Assembly: GCA_947443645.1 (NCBI GenBank) | Contig: CANEXF010000009.1 | Span: 1-64,000, forward strand | Reading direction: 5' to 3' | DNA length: 64,000 nucleotides | From: Comamonadaceae bacterium | GTDB taxonomy: Bacteria; Pseudomonadota; Gammaproteobacteria; Burkholderiales; Burkholderiaceae_C | Shown: one piece after another, positions 1 to 8,287 of the stretch | Layout: each line of letters opens with the position of its first letter | Position numbering within the stretch: the first letter of the stretch is position 1 | Made by a program: the position numbers and the translations under genes | Notes under the pieces: model-generated | What the model was told of the DNA's origin: nothing | Seen by the model: the letters and a program-made list of their open reading frames with translations, nothing else | Databases searched by the model: none

Positions 1-66
1 ATGGCGGAGCACTTTTTAAAGATGGACTATGAGCGCAAGTGGACCAGCCCCTTCAAGGTGTACTGA
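1..66 (+). CDS. 3' end of an unidentified gene (truncated by window edge)
   Basis: An open frame from base 1 reads 21 residues and stops at TGA 64-66, one base before the ATG of the monooxygenase gene. The first codon happens to be ATG, but the closeness to the next gene makes it more likely that this is the C-terminal tail of a longer gene starting outside the window. The residues (ending SPFKVY) are too few to assign a family. It would be the upstream member of an operon with the FAD monooxygenase, whose Shine-Dalgarno-like AAGGTG lies inside this tail. Confidence 0.45.
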   Translation: MAEHFLKMDYERKWTSPFKVY

Positions 67-67
67 A

Positions 68-1741
68 ATGAACCCAGTGATTCAAACCGACGTACTGATC
101 GCTGGCGGCGGGCCCTGCGGTCTGATGCTGGCCAACGAACTGGGACGGCGCGGTGTGCGCTGCCTGATGGTTGACCCCAAACCCACCACGGCCTTCAACC
201 CGCAGGCCAATGCCACGCAGGCACGCACCATGGAACACTTTCGCCGGCTCGGTTTTGCCGAAGAAATCCGCGCCCAGGGCCTGCCCGCCGACCATCCAAC
301 CGATATTGCCTATTTCACCCGCTACAACGGCCATGAGCTGGCGCGGCTGAAGTTGCCCACTGCAGCGCAAGCCGTGCAGAACATCAAGTCCATGAGTGGG
401 TCCTGGAGCGCAGCCGAGCTGCCGCACAGGGTTTCCCAAAAATACGTTGAGGCCACCCTGCGCAAGCATGCCGCGCTGTTGCCGGGCGTGGATCTGCGCT
501 ACGGCTGGGCGCTGAACAAATTCGAAGACCTGGGCACACATGTAGAGGCCGAGGTGCAGTCCAGCGGCACTGGCGAGACGGTCACGGTCAGGGCCAATTA
601 CCTGGTCGGCGCCGACGGGCCGCGCAGCCCGATACGCAACGCGCTGGGCATCAGCTGGGCTGGCGCGTCTGGCGTCAAACGCGACTTCATGGGCGGCAAG
701 ATGTTTGCGGTTTATCTGCGCGCACCCGATTTTTACAAGACCCTGGCCCATGCGCCCGCATGGATGTATGTATCCGTCAACGCGCAGCGCCGCGCCTTCA
801 TGGCCTCGGTCGATGGCGCGTCAGAATTCGCGTTTCATGCCGCCGTGCACGACGGCGAGGATGCCGACAGCTGGACAGCGCTTGATGCGCAGCGGATTTT
901 CAGCGAAGCCATGGGCACGCCTGTGCCCGTCGAGGTTCTGTCGGTCTGCACCTGGACGGCAGGCCATTCACTGGTGGCGCAGAATTTTCAGCGCGGACGC
1001 ATTTTTCTTGGCGGCGACGCAGCCCATCTTTTCACACCCACAGGTGGTCTGGGCTACAACACGGCAGTCGAAGACGCGGTCAACCTCGGCTGGAAACTCG
1101 CAGCCGTGATCCGCGCCAATGCGCCAGCCACCCTGCTGGACAGCTACGAGCAGGAGCGCAAGCCGCTGGCTGAGCGCAATACCGCCTATGCGCAACGTTT
1201 TGCCGACTCGGTCGGTCATTTCAAGGCTCTGCCTGAGCTGGAACAGAACGATGCAAGTGGCGAAGCCGCGCGTGCGAGCGCATCGAGCTACCTCAACGCC
1301 CATGTCAGGCTGGAATTCAATATCCCCGGCGTGACCTTTGGCGGGCGTTATGACGCGTCTCCACTGATCGTCAAGGATGGCAGCACAGCGCCGCCAGATG
1401 CTGCGGGCACCTATGTGCCAAGCGCCAGTCCCGGGGGACGGGCGCCGCATGCGTGGCTGGCTGATGGCTCATCACTCTATGACCATTTGAATTTTGAATG
1501 GACGCTGCTGGCGCTGGGCCAGGCCACGCCTGATACGCAGGCTTTCAGCGATGCTGCGGCAGAACTGGGGATGGACCTGACGGTCCTGGCGCTGCCACTT
1601 GAAGCGCTGGAACCACTGTACGAAGCGCCCTTGGTCTTGATCCGTCCGGACCAGATTGTGGCCTGGCGCGGGGGCCATGCCCGCGAAGCCATGCAAGTGC
1701 TGGCGCAGGCAAATGGCCATGCTGCGGTACATGCGCAGTGA
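68..1741 (+). CDS. FAD-dependent aromatic-ring monooxygenase (PheA/TfdB/MhpA-type)
   Basis: This 557-residue flavoprotein should hydroxylate a phenolic or related aromatic substrate with NAD(P)H and O2. The N-terminus carries the FAD dinucleotide fold (VLIAGGGPCGLMLA, about residues 8-21). The middle has the DG motif (VGADGPRSPIRN) and the GD motif (GGDAAHLFTPTGGLGYN), both diagnostic of group A flavin monooxygenases. The last ~150 residues resemble the thioredoxin-like C-terminal domain of phenol hydroxylases. I moved the start from the track's base 29 to the ATG at 68, which follows AAGGTG and sits one base after the preceding stop codon. A Bug receptor gene follows, as is common for Burkholderiales catabolic operons. 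The substrate cannot be read from the sequence. Confidence 0.85.
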   Translation: MNPVIQTDVLIAGGGPCGLMLANELGRRGVRCLMVDPKPTTAFNPQANATQARTMEHFRRLGFAEEIRAQGLPADHPTDIAYFTRYNGHELARLKLPTAAQAVQNIKSMSGSWSAAELPHRVSQKYVEATLRKHAALLPGVDLRYGWALNKFEDLGTHVEAEVQSSGTGETVTVRANYLVGADGPRSPIRNALGISWAGASGVKRDFMGGKMFAVYLRAPDFYKTLAHAPAWMYVSVNAQRRAFMASVDGASEFAFHAAVHDGEDADSWTALDAQRIFSEAMGTPVPVEVLSVCTWTAGHSLVAQNFQRGRIFLGGDAAHLFTPTGGLGYNTAVEDAVNLGWKLAAVIRANAPATLLDSYEQERKPLAERNTAYAQRFADSVGHFKALPELEQNDASGEAARASASSYLNAHVRLEFNIPGVTFGGRYDASPLIVKDGSTAPPDAAGTYVPSASPGGRAPHAWLADGSSLYDHLNFEWTLLALGQATPDTQAFSDAAAELGMDLTVLALPLEALEPLYEAPLVLIRPDQIVAWRGGHAREAMQVLAQANGHAAVHAQ

Positions 1742-1888
1742 CCAAATAACTAATCAGTGTGCTGGCCAAGGCCGGGCAACAGCCCGCCGTTTGAGCCCAG
1801 GTCAAGGCGCGGGGTGGATGAATCAAATAATACTGTCCGCAGACAAGTGCGCTTGTTAAGATTCACCCCTTTCTTCACGGGCCTACAA

Positions 1889-2851
1889 ATGAAACACCTC
1901 TTTTCACGTCTTGGTGCAGCCTTGCTGCTAGGCACGCTGGCGCTGTCGGCCGCAGCAGATACCTGGCCATCCAAAACCATACGATTTGTAGTCCCTTTCG
2001 GCCCGGGCGGCGCCAATGACCTGGTTGCGCGCGCAGTCGCTGAAGTAGCCTCCAAACAGCTGGGGCAAGCCATCATTGTCGAAAACAAGCCCGGCGCAGG
2101 CTCGGTGCTGGGTGCAGACATCGTCGCCAAGTCGGCGCCTGATGGCTACACCTTTTTGACGCCCGCCGGCGGTGTGGTCACCAACGCGATGATCAAGACC
2201 CGGATGCCCTACAAGGAAGAAGACCTGGTGCCTGTGGCCATGATGGCGGTCAGCCCGTCCATCATCGTCGTGCCCTTTGACTCGCCGATCAAGGACCTCA
2301 AGGGCCTGATCGCCGCGTCCAAAGCTGGTCCTGGCCTGAACTTCTCGACCGCCGGCACCGGCAGCACGCCGCACTTCGTCGCCGAAATGCTCAAGCTGCG
2401 TTCCGGCGCAAAGATCCAGGTGATTCCCTACAAAAGTGGCTCCGAGGGCATGGTTGCCGTGATTGGCAAGCAGGTCGACGCGACCTCCGAGGCCAGCGTC
2501 GTCGTGCTGCCGCAGATCAAGGGCGGCAAGCTGCGCGCCGTGGCTTCAACCTGGAACCGCCGCATCGCCGCGCTGCCCGACCTGCCTACCGCTCAGGAGC
2601 AAGGCTATCCGAATGTATTCATTGGCCACTGGTCTGGCGTTTTCGCGCCGCGCGGCACACCGGATGACATCCTGGAAAAAATGAACCGTGCAGTGGACAT
2701 GGCACTCAAGTCGACCGAGCTGCGGGCCCGCCTGATTCCTCAGGGCATAGACCCGGTAGGCGGCACACGCGCCGATTTCATCAAGTTCCTGGCCAGCGAA
2801 AAAGCCCGTCTGGGCCCCATCGCCAAGGCTGCGGACATGAAGGAAGACTGA
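1889..2851 (+). CDS. Bug/TctC-family periplasmic solute receptor
   Basis: A 320-residue extracytoplasmic receptor of the tripartite tricarboxylate transporter (Bug) family. Residues 1-23 form a signal peptide (MKHLFSRLG...LSAAA). The mature part opens with the family signature WPSKTIRFVVPFGPGGANDLVAR, which contacts the carboxylate ligand, and continues with the usual two-lobed fold. The start is the ATG at 1889; the track frame extends 44 residues further upstream into non-coding-like sequence. No TctA/TctB membrane genes are in the window, so it is an orphan receptor that probably works with transporter subunits encoded elsewhere. Its position behind a monooxygenase suggests an aromatic or carboxylic acid ligand. 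Confidence 0.9.
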   Translation: MKHLFSRLGAALLLGTLALSAAADTWPSKTIRFVVPFGPGGANDLVARAVAEVASKQLGQAIIVENKPGAGSVLGADIVAKSAPDGYTFLTPAGGVVTNAMIKTRMPYKEEDLVPVAMMAVSPSIIVVPFDSPIKDLKGLIAASKAGPGLNFSTAGTGSTPHFVAEMLKLRSGAKIQVIPYKSGSEGMVAVIGKQVDATSEASVVVLPQIKGGKLRAVASTWNRRIAALPDLPTAQEQGYPNVFIGHWSGVFAPRGTPDDILEKMNRAVDMALKSTELRARLIPQGIDPVGGTRADFIKFLASEKARLGPIAKAADMKED

Positions 2852-2893
2852 GCGCTTACAGCGCAACGGACTGACTTAACCCTTTAAGAAATC

Positions 2894-3688
2894 ATGAACT
2901 ACATCCACCGCATTTCCCGCCGCATGGCATTGACCGGTCTGGGCTTGCTGCTCTGCGCCAGCCAGGCAGCAAACGCTGCGGAGATCAAGGTTGTCAGCTC
3001 AGGCGGCTTCACGGCCGCTTACAAGCAGCTCGTGCTGCTGTACGAGCAAGCCAGCCAGAACACCGTTGTCACCTCCTATGGTGCATCCATAGGCAATGCG
3101 CCCGACTCGATTCCGAGCCGGCTGGCGCGCGGCGAAAACTTTGACATCGTGATCCTGGCCGACTCGGCACTGGAAGACCTGATCAAGCAGGGCAAGGTCC
3201 TGCCCGGCAGCCGCGTTGACCTGGCGCGCTCCATCATTGGCATGTCGGTCAAAAAAGGCACGCCCAAGCCCGACATCAGCACCGTAGCGGCCCTCAAGCA
3301 GACACTGCTAAATGCCAAATCGATTGCTTACTCGGCCAGCGCCAGCGGCACCTATTTGTCGACAGAGCTGTTCCAGCGCCTGGGGGTGGCAGAGCAGATC
3401 AAGGACAAGGCCAAAAAGATCTACAGCGAACGCGTAGGCACGGTGGTCGCGCGCGGCGATGCCGAGATCGGTTTCCAGCAGGTCAGCGAACTGCTGCCCT
3501 TCACGGAACTCGACCTGGTCGGACCGCTGCCAGCTGAAGTTCAGCAGACCATCTTCTTTTCCGCTGGCATCGCCGCTGGCGCCACGCAAACCGAGGCGGC
3601 CAAGCACTTCATCCGCTTCCTGGCATCGCCCGCAGCCGCGCCCATCGTTCGCAGCACCGGCATGTACCCGGTCAGCGACAAGCCCTGA
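2894..3688 (+). CDS. ModA-like periplasmic substrate-binding protein
   Basis: A 264-residue secreted binding protein. The N-terminus is a signal peptide with an arginine-rich start (RISRRMALTGLGLLLCAS) and cleavage near AANAA. The mature protein starts EIKVVSSGGFTAAYKQL and includes FDIVILADSALEDLIKQGKV, the layout of molybdate-type (ModA/PBP-II) binding proteins. Such genes are often called molybdate-binding but many Burkholderiales paralogues sit in catabolic clusters without modB/modC, as here, so the ligand is open. A molybdenum link is possible because a molybdenum hydroxylase is encoded at 13-15.7 kb, but nothing here proves it. The gene is 42 bp downstream of the Bug gene on the same strand. 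Confidence 0.8.
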   Translation: MNYIHRISRRMALTGLGLLLCASQAANAAEIKVVSSGGFTAAYKQLVLLYEQASQNTVVTSYGASIGNAPDSIPSRLARGENFDIVILADSALEDLIKQGKVLPGSRVDLARSIIGMSVKKGTPKPDISTVAALKQTLLNAKSIAYSASASGTYLSTELFQRLGVAEQIKDKAKKIYSERVGTVVARGDAEIGFQQVSELLPFTELDLVGPLPAEVQQTIFFSAGIAAGATQTEAAKHFIRFLASPAAAPIVRSTGMYPVSDKP

Positions 3689-3764
3689 ACTCCGGGCCGC
3701 GTGCCCTGTACGGCCCCGGGACGGCTTGGTCCAGCCCGGCAAGCCGACCTGACGGACCCACACC

Positions 3765-4496
3765 ATGAACAGTTCTCTGGCAAGCAGTTTCACACCGACC
3801 GGTCGCTTGCGCGCGTCCATCAATCTCGGCAACCCGATTCTTGCCAACAAGAACCCGGCCGGCGGTGAGCCCGTGGGCGTTTCTGTGGACCTGGCCCGCG
3901 CATTTGCCGAGCGACTCGGCGTTGAGCTGGAACTGGTGGTTTTCGACACCGCCGGCAAGTCTGTCGATGCGGTGAAAACCGAGCAGGCAGACATCGGCTT
4001 TTTCGCGATTGATCCGCTGCGCGGACAGGAGATTTCGTTCACTGCGCCCTATGTACTGATTGAAGGCGCTTACCTGGTCAGGAATGATTCGGCGCTACAG
4101 CGCAACGAAGACGTCGACCAGACCGGACTAAGCGTCACCGTCGGCACGGGCAGCGCCTATGACCTGTATCTGAGCCGCTCGCTCAAGCATGCGCGCATCG
4201 TGCGCGCGGCCAGCTCGCCGGCTGTTGTCGACACCTTCCTGGCGCAAAACCTCGATGTCGCGGCCGGCGTAAAGCAGCAACTGCAGGCCGATGCCAGCCG
4301 CCTGCCGGGACTGCGCCTGCTGCCCGGACGCTTCATGGTCATTGAGCAGGCCATGGGTACGCCCAAAGGACGCGGCGAAATGGCCGCCAATAGCCTGCGC
4401 GATTTTGTAGAGCAGATGAAGGCCTCTGGCTTTGTCGCGCAGTCAATGCAGCGGCACGGCATCCAGGGTGCCGTCGTGGCGCCAGCCCGGGCTTGA
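3765..4496 (+). CDS. SBP family 3-like protein without a signal peptide
   Basis: A 243-residue protein with the amino-acid-type periplasmic binding protein fold (SBP_bac_3). Visible pieces are a glycine/proline-rich entry strand, VGVSVDLARAFAERLGVELELV, and ADIGFFAIDPLRGQEISFTAPY, which is typical of the first lobe. Unlike its neighbours it begins MNSSLASSFTPTGRLRASI and has no hydrophobic leader, and I see no upstream in-frame extension that would supply one. It may be a cytoplasmic sensor, an enzyme built on this fold, or exported by another route. It closes the plus-strand group 1889-4496 and is followed by a dispersed repeat and convergent genes. Confidence 0.7.
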   Translation: MNSSLASSFTPTGRLRASINLGNPILANKNPAGGEPVGVSVDLARAFAERLGVELELVVFDTAGKSVDAVKTEQADIGFFAIDPLRGQEISFTAPYVLIEGAYLVRNDSALQRNEDVDQTGLSVTVGTGSAYDLYLSRSLKHARIVRAASSPAVVDTFLAQNLDVAAGVKQQLQADASRLPGLRLLPGRFMVIEQAMGTPKGRGEMAANSLRDFVEQMKASGFVAQSMQRHGIQGAVVAPARA

Positions 4497-4505
4497 GAAG
4501 CCGTC

Positions 4506-4541
4506 ATTTGCTACATTATTAGTAGCTCAAAGCGCCCGTCC
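4506..4541 (+). repeat. Dispersed AT-rich/GCGC repeat, copy 1
   Basis: TTTGCTACATTATTAGTAGCT followed by CAAAGCGCCCGTCC lies between two convergent genes. It matches the layout of copies at 9886, 17019, 23620 and 59706: TTGCTA, an AT spacer, TAGCT, then a GCGCCC block. Confidence 0.6.
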
Positions 4542-4565
4542 ATAAAGCTCTGCAGACACAAAACG

Positions 4566-5531
4566 TCAATCAGCCTTGATCTTGCCGTCCTTGATGACCT
4601 TGCCCCACTTCGCGACTTCGGACTTGATGTAAGCGGCAAATTCATCTGGGCCATCGCCACCGAGCTCATAGCCCAGACTCAAGGCCTCGGCCCGAAACGC
4701 GGGCGCGGCCATGATGGCGGCGGTCTCGAGCTGCAGTTTCTGGATGACCGCCTTGGGCGTGCCGGCCGGCACGAACAAGCCGTTCCAGCCCGAAGCTTCA
4801 ACATCCGGCAAGCCGGCCTCAGCCAGGGTCAGCACCTCCGGCAGTATCGGAATCCGGCGCGCACCAGCCACACCCAGCGCAATCAGCTTTCCTGAGCGGA
4901 TGTGCTGCGCCACCACCACCGGCGCCAGATAGGCGGTCATCACATGTCCGGCAATCAGGTCGGGCAGCTCGGCGCCAATCGCCTTGTAGGGGATTTCCTG
5001 AACGGCCAGGCCCGCAGTCATGTTGATCTTCACGCCCAGCAGCTGGGTGATGGAGCCCGAGCCGCCGGATGCAAAGTTCAGCTTTTGCGGCTGGGCTTTG
5101 GCCAGCGCCAGGTATTCCTTCCAGCTCTTGACACCGAGCGCCGGGTTGACCACCATGACCAGCGGCGTGCTGGTCAGCAGCGTGACCGGCAGCAAGGCAT
5201 CGTTGAGGCGGCAGCAGGCATCGTTGGTCAGGATGTCGTTCAGCGAATTGTTGATATTGGCGTGAAACAGCGTGTGGCCATCGGGCGCAGAGCGTGCCGC
5301 TTCGCGGGCGCCTATCGAGCTGTTGCCGCCTGGGCGGTTTTCCACCACCACCGACTGGCCCAGCCGCTCGGCCAGTCCCGGCGTGAGTTTGCGCGCAAAC
5401 ACATCGACCGCACTGCCCGGACCCGCCGGCTCGATGATGCGTATGGTCTTGCCGGGAAAGGGCTGCGCATTGGCCTGCAGCGCGAACGCGCTGAAAAGCA
5501 GTCCTAAAAATGCCAGGGTGATCTTGTGCAT
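4566..5531 (-). CDS. Bug/TctC-family periplasmic solute receptor
   Basis: A 321-residue Bug receptor with a signal peptide (MHKITLAFLGLLFSAFALQANAQ) and the entry motif FPGKTIRIIEPAGPGSAVDVFAR. An unusual feature is a cysteine pair near residue 105 (NDACCRLND), in a loop where most relatives have none. The start has a strong AAGGAG Shine-Dalgarno 8 bases upstream. It is the last gene of the long minus-strand catabolic array and lies about 58 bp downstream of the alpha/beta-hydrolase gene, so it is probably co-transcribed and takes up the substrate or an intermediate of that pathway. The ligand is unknown. Confidence 0.88.
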   Translation of the reverse strand: MHKITLAFLGLLFSAFALQANAQPFPGKTIRIIEPAGPGSAVDVFARKLTPGLAERLGQSVVVENRPGGNSSIGAREAARSAPDGHTLFHANINNSLNDILTNDACCRLNDALLPVTLLTSTPLVMVVNPALGVKSWKEYLALAKAQPQKLNFASGGSGSITQLLGVKINMTAGLAVQEIPYKAIGAELPDLIAGHVMTAYLAPVVVAQHIRSGKLIALGVAGARRIPILPEVLTLAEAGLPDVEASGWNGLFVPAGTPKAVIQKLQLETAAIMAAPAFRAEALSLGYELGGDGPDEFAAYIKSEVAKWGKVIKDGKIKAD

Positions 5532-5589
5532 GTTGTCTCCTTGTTTTTAATGTCGTCGTGCGCCCAGACTGCCATGCCCGGGCGACTTT

Positions 5590-6432
5590 TCAGCGCGCTG
5601 CGATCTTGTGCATGAATTCGCCAAACACCCTGGCCAGCGTCGCCTCGTGCGGCGCCCAATCGGAAAAGGGCAGCAGCGCCACGTCCTGGTCTTCCATGGG
5701 CAGGCAATACAGCTCGCTGTCAGGAATCAGCTCGGCCGCAGCCCGTCCGTTGGACGATGCATGCGTCTTGTCATTGCCGGGCACGACCATGGTCGGCACG
5801 GCAATCGAGCGCAGGTCCTGCTCCGTCATGCCCAGCACAGGCTTGCGCGGGCCCTGCAGAAAAATCTCCAGCCAGTGGCTCATCACGCGGATGTAGTCCT
5901 CGGGATCCATGGCCATCAGCCGCGCCTGGTTGGCCGGGTTGGCCTTGATGCGCTCCTGGTATTGCTCCGTGGCGCAAACCGCTTTCATGCCGCCTTCTTT
6001 GGCCGCGCGTATGAACTGCCCGTAATACATTTCAGGAAGACGGCCGGCCGCAAAGTCGCCGCCGGTGATGCGCATCAGCAGCAAGCCACGCACGGCCTCG
6101 GGGTGACGCTGGTAGACCAGCATGGACATGCGGGCACCCGAAGAGGTGCCGCCTATGAAAGCCGGCAGCGCGTCAAGATGCTCAAGCAGCAGCACCAGGT
6201 CGTCGGTACACAGGACTTCCTCGCCCTCGTCACCGGCAATCACGACATCGGACGAGCCGGTGTTGCGCCTGTCATGCAGCACCACACGAAAGCCCTCGGC
6301 GGCAATCTTGCGTGCAAACGAAACGAACTCGGCATAACCGCGTCGCCCGCCAGTGGTCAGGGCCAGCCAGGGGCCGGCGTCGCCAATGACTTCGTAGTTG
6401 ATGTCTACGCCGCGAATATTCAAAATGGGCAT
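5590..6432 (-). CDS. Alpha/beta-hydrolase
   Basis: A 280-residue single-domain alpha/beta-hydrolase. The nucleophile elbow is GTSSG with Ser97; the likely acid is the Asp in VVPGNDKTHASS and the His is in WAPHEATLA, giving a complete triad. The oxyanion region carries LTTGGRRGYAEF rather than the common HGxPG. No signal peptide, so cytoplasmic. In aromatic pathways such proteins hydrolyse C-C bonds of ring-cleavage products, lactones, esters or amides; the cupin gene 9 bp upstream and the nearby amidohydrolase suggest one of these roles. A Shine-Dalgarno-like AAGGAAA precedes the ATG. Confidence 0.8.
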   Translation of the reverse strand: MPILNIRGVDINYEVIGDAGPWLALTTGGRRGYAEFVSFARKIAAEGFRVVLHDRRNTGSSDVVIAGDEGEEVLCTDDLVLLLEHLDALPAFIGGTSSGARMSMLVYQRHPEAVRGLLLMRITGGDFAAGRLPEMYYGQFIRAAKEGGMKAVCATEQYQERIKANPANQARLMAMDPEDYIRVMSHWLEIFLQGPRKPVLGMTEQDLRSIAVPTMVVPGNDKTHASSNGRAAAELIPDSELYCLPMEDQDVALLPFSDWAPHEATLARVFGEFMHKIAAR

Positions 6433-6441
6433 ACTTTTTCC

Positions 6442-6927
6442 TTAACCGAAAGGTGTGAGCGTTTTGTCGCCAGCGACGACAGAGTTGGCATGAATCAGGA
6501 TCACGGCCAGCACGCAGCTTTGCGTGCCGCGGTTGATCCAGTTGTGCACGGTGCCGCGCTGCACCATCACATCGCCAGACTTCAGGTGGACTTCCTCGCC
6601 GGTCTCCAGCTCCATGTCGATCTCGCCCGACATCACCACGATGTAGTCAATGGTGTCGGTGCGGTGCACGCGCTGCTGCACGCCAGGCCTGAAGTCGATG
6701 ATGCGAAACACGCTGCCGTTTTCCAGCATCGTGAACTTGCCCTCGCGCTGGCCCTTGTCGTCCTGGCCGGAGTTGTCTGCTGGCATCGTGTCGGTAGTCC
6801 ACACGTTGGAGACGAACGCGCCGGGCCGCCCCTCGCGGTAATTGGCGCAGAGCTCGTCGATCTTGACAATGGCTTTGCCTGATGCGTCGTGACCCGTCAC
6901 GACGCGGCGTACTTTCGGTAGCTCCAT
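6442..6927 (-). CDS. Cupin-domain protein
   Basis: A 161-residue single-cupin protein. Cupin motif 1 is approximated by HRTDTIDYIVVMSGEIDMEL (about residues 88-107) and motif 2 by GDVMVQRGTVHNWINRG, with His88, Asp/Glu and His as possible metal ligands. Motif 1 departs from the classic G(X)5HXH pattern (one His followed by D rather than HxH), so metal binding and catalysis are uncertain. It could be a small dioxygenase/isomerase or a binding protein. It is upstream of and spaced 9 bp from the alpha/beta-hydrolase gene, so the two are surely co-transcribed. Good GGAAAC ribosome-binding sequence before the ATG. Confidence 0.75.
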   Translation of the reverse strand: MELPKVRRVVTGHDASGKAIVKIDELCANYREGRPGAFVSNVWTTDTMPADNSGQDDKGQREGKFTMLENGSVFRIIDFRPGVQQRVHRTDTIDYIVVMSGEIDMELETGEEVHLKSGDVMVQRGTVHNWINRGTQSCVLAVILIHANSVVAGDKTLTPFG

Positions 6928-7022
6928 GGCTGTTTCCTGTTGAGTTGATGGTGGTTGGTTGATTGACTGGCAATGCGCTGCCAGGCGCTGTGGTTCAGCA
7001 CCCTGCCATGTTTAAAACAGCG

Positions 7023-8228
7023 CTAGCGCTGACGCGACTGGGCAATCAGGCGCAGTTCCCAGGGGATGATGACTTTCGAGAAAATGACGGGGTCGGTCCA
7101 GCCCCTGGCCTCGCGGCCAAGATGGCCTCCGCTCGGATTGATCCAGGCCTCCTTGGGCACATCGCCCGAGCGCATCAGCAGCTCAATGTCAGAGATCGGC
7201 ACCTGGGTGTCCTTGGCGCCGGTCACGACCAGCATGGGCGTCGTGGGTTTAGTCAGCAGGTTTTGCGCCTTCAAGGACATCGCCGGCATCAGGCGGGCCA
7301 GGTCGTCCACCGTGCGCGCGCCTTCAAAGACGTTGATGAATGCGGGCGCCAGGTCAAACAGGTACTCGCGGTTCCCCATGGTTCCTTCACGCAAAAAACG
7401 TTCGGAAAAGAACTCGTCTACTGGTGGTGACTGCGCCACAGCCCCCAGCAGCCGCGCCTTTTCGGTGATGGCCAGCTTGCTGGCCCAGTAGCCGCCAAAG
7501 CTCACGCCGGAGACGATGATGCGTGCGTGATCGACCCGCGGATGCTGGTGCAGGTAGTCCAGCACGGCAGAAAACATGCGCTCTGCCGTGGCACTGACCT
7601 TGATGGGCGCCTGGCCGGTGCCCGGCCCATCGACGGCCAGAAAGCCGACGCCTTGCGACAGGATTTGCTCATAGCTGTCGGCCACGGTTTCCTTTCGGCT
7701 GTCGAGCCCGCTGATCGCCAGGATCATGGGCACCGGCTCTTTGGCCTGCTTGGGGAAACGCAGATAGCCGGTAATGGTTTGACCTTCAAAGGGAATCTTC
7801 ACGACCTCCAGCGGCGGGTCCATGGTCTCGGCGTACTTGAGGTAGGCCTGAGTCGCACGCTCGTAGGCCAGGCGTTTGCCTGCAGAGTTGGGCACGGGCC
7901 ACTGCGCAAAATAGTACAGACGCCAAGCCTTTTTATAGGCTGCAGCCGCCTCGGCAGGCGTGCCGGCCTGGCGCCCTTGCGCCATGTAGCGCTCGGCCAC
8001 ATGGCTCCAGCCACTGGCCCACTCGTCGCGGTCGCTGGTCTTGATGCGCTCAAGCGCCTGCGCCACATCGGCAGGGTCCAGCCCGCCCAGCGGATAGGCA
8101 CCGCGCTGCGCCCTGGCCAGCGACTCCTGCTTGACCTCGTCTACGTTGCGCTCGGCGACCTGTGACCAAGCGCTGCCAAACTGCAAACCAGCGGCCAGAC
8201 ACACCAGCCAGATTTTGAGTGATTTCAT
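7023..8228 (-). CDS. Exported alpha/beta-hydrolase (FrsA/DUF1100-like)
   Basis: A 401-residue protein with a signal peptide (MKSLKIWLVCLAAGLQFGSAWS), a helical region of about 110 residues, and then an alpha/beta-hydrolase domain. The nucleophile is Ser243 in GVSFGG; the acid is in VVTGAKDTQVP and the His in NPSGGHLGREARG. The domain order and the strand LAVDGPGTGQAP resemble the FrsA / 2,6-dihydropseudooxynicotine-hydrolase group, which can split C-C bonds or esters. The signal peptide is unusual for that group and would place the enzyme in the periplasm. It is between the cupin gene and an exported amidohydrolase gene on the same strand. Confidence 0.78.
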   Translation of the reverse strand: MKSLKIWLVCLAAGLQFGSAWSQVAERNVDEVKQESLARAQRGAYPLGGLDPADVAQALERIKTSDRDEWASGWSHVAERYMAQGRQAGTPAEAAAAYKKAWRLYYFAQWPVPNSAGKRLAYERATQAYLKYAETMDPPLEVVKIPFEGQTITGYLRFPKQAKEPVPMILAISGLDSRKETVADSYEQILSQGVGFLAVDGPGTGQAPIKVSATAERMFSAVLDYLHQHPRVDHARIIVSGVSFGGYWASKLAITEKARLLGAVAQSPPVDEFFSERFLREGTMGNREYLFDLAPAFINVFEGARTVDDLARLMPAMSLKAQNLLTKPTTPMLVVTGAKDTQVPISDIELLMRSGDVPKEAWINPSGGHLGREARGWTDPVIFSKVIIPWELRLIAQSRQR

Positions 8229-8287
8229 GAATAAAGCTCCGCGAAAAGGGATGGGGAAACAGCTGCTGGCTCTATGCGCTCAGCCGC

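Noticed and set aside
1757-1888. N-terminal extension of the first Bug gene
   Set aside because: No leader-like sequence; the ATG at 1889 begins a normal signal peptide.
5608-6882. 424-residue plus-strand ORF
   Set aside because: Antisense to the alpha/beta-hydrolase and cupin genes, which have clear motifs and ribosome sites; composition is that of a GC-rich shadow frame.
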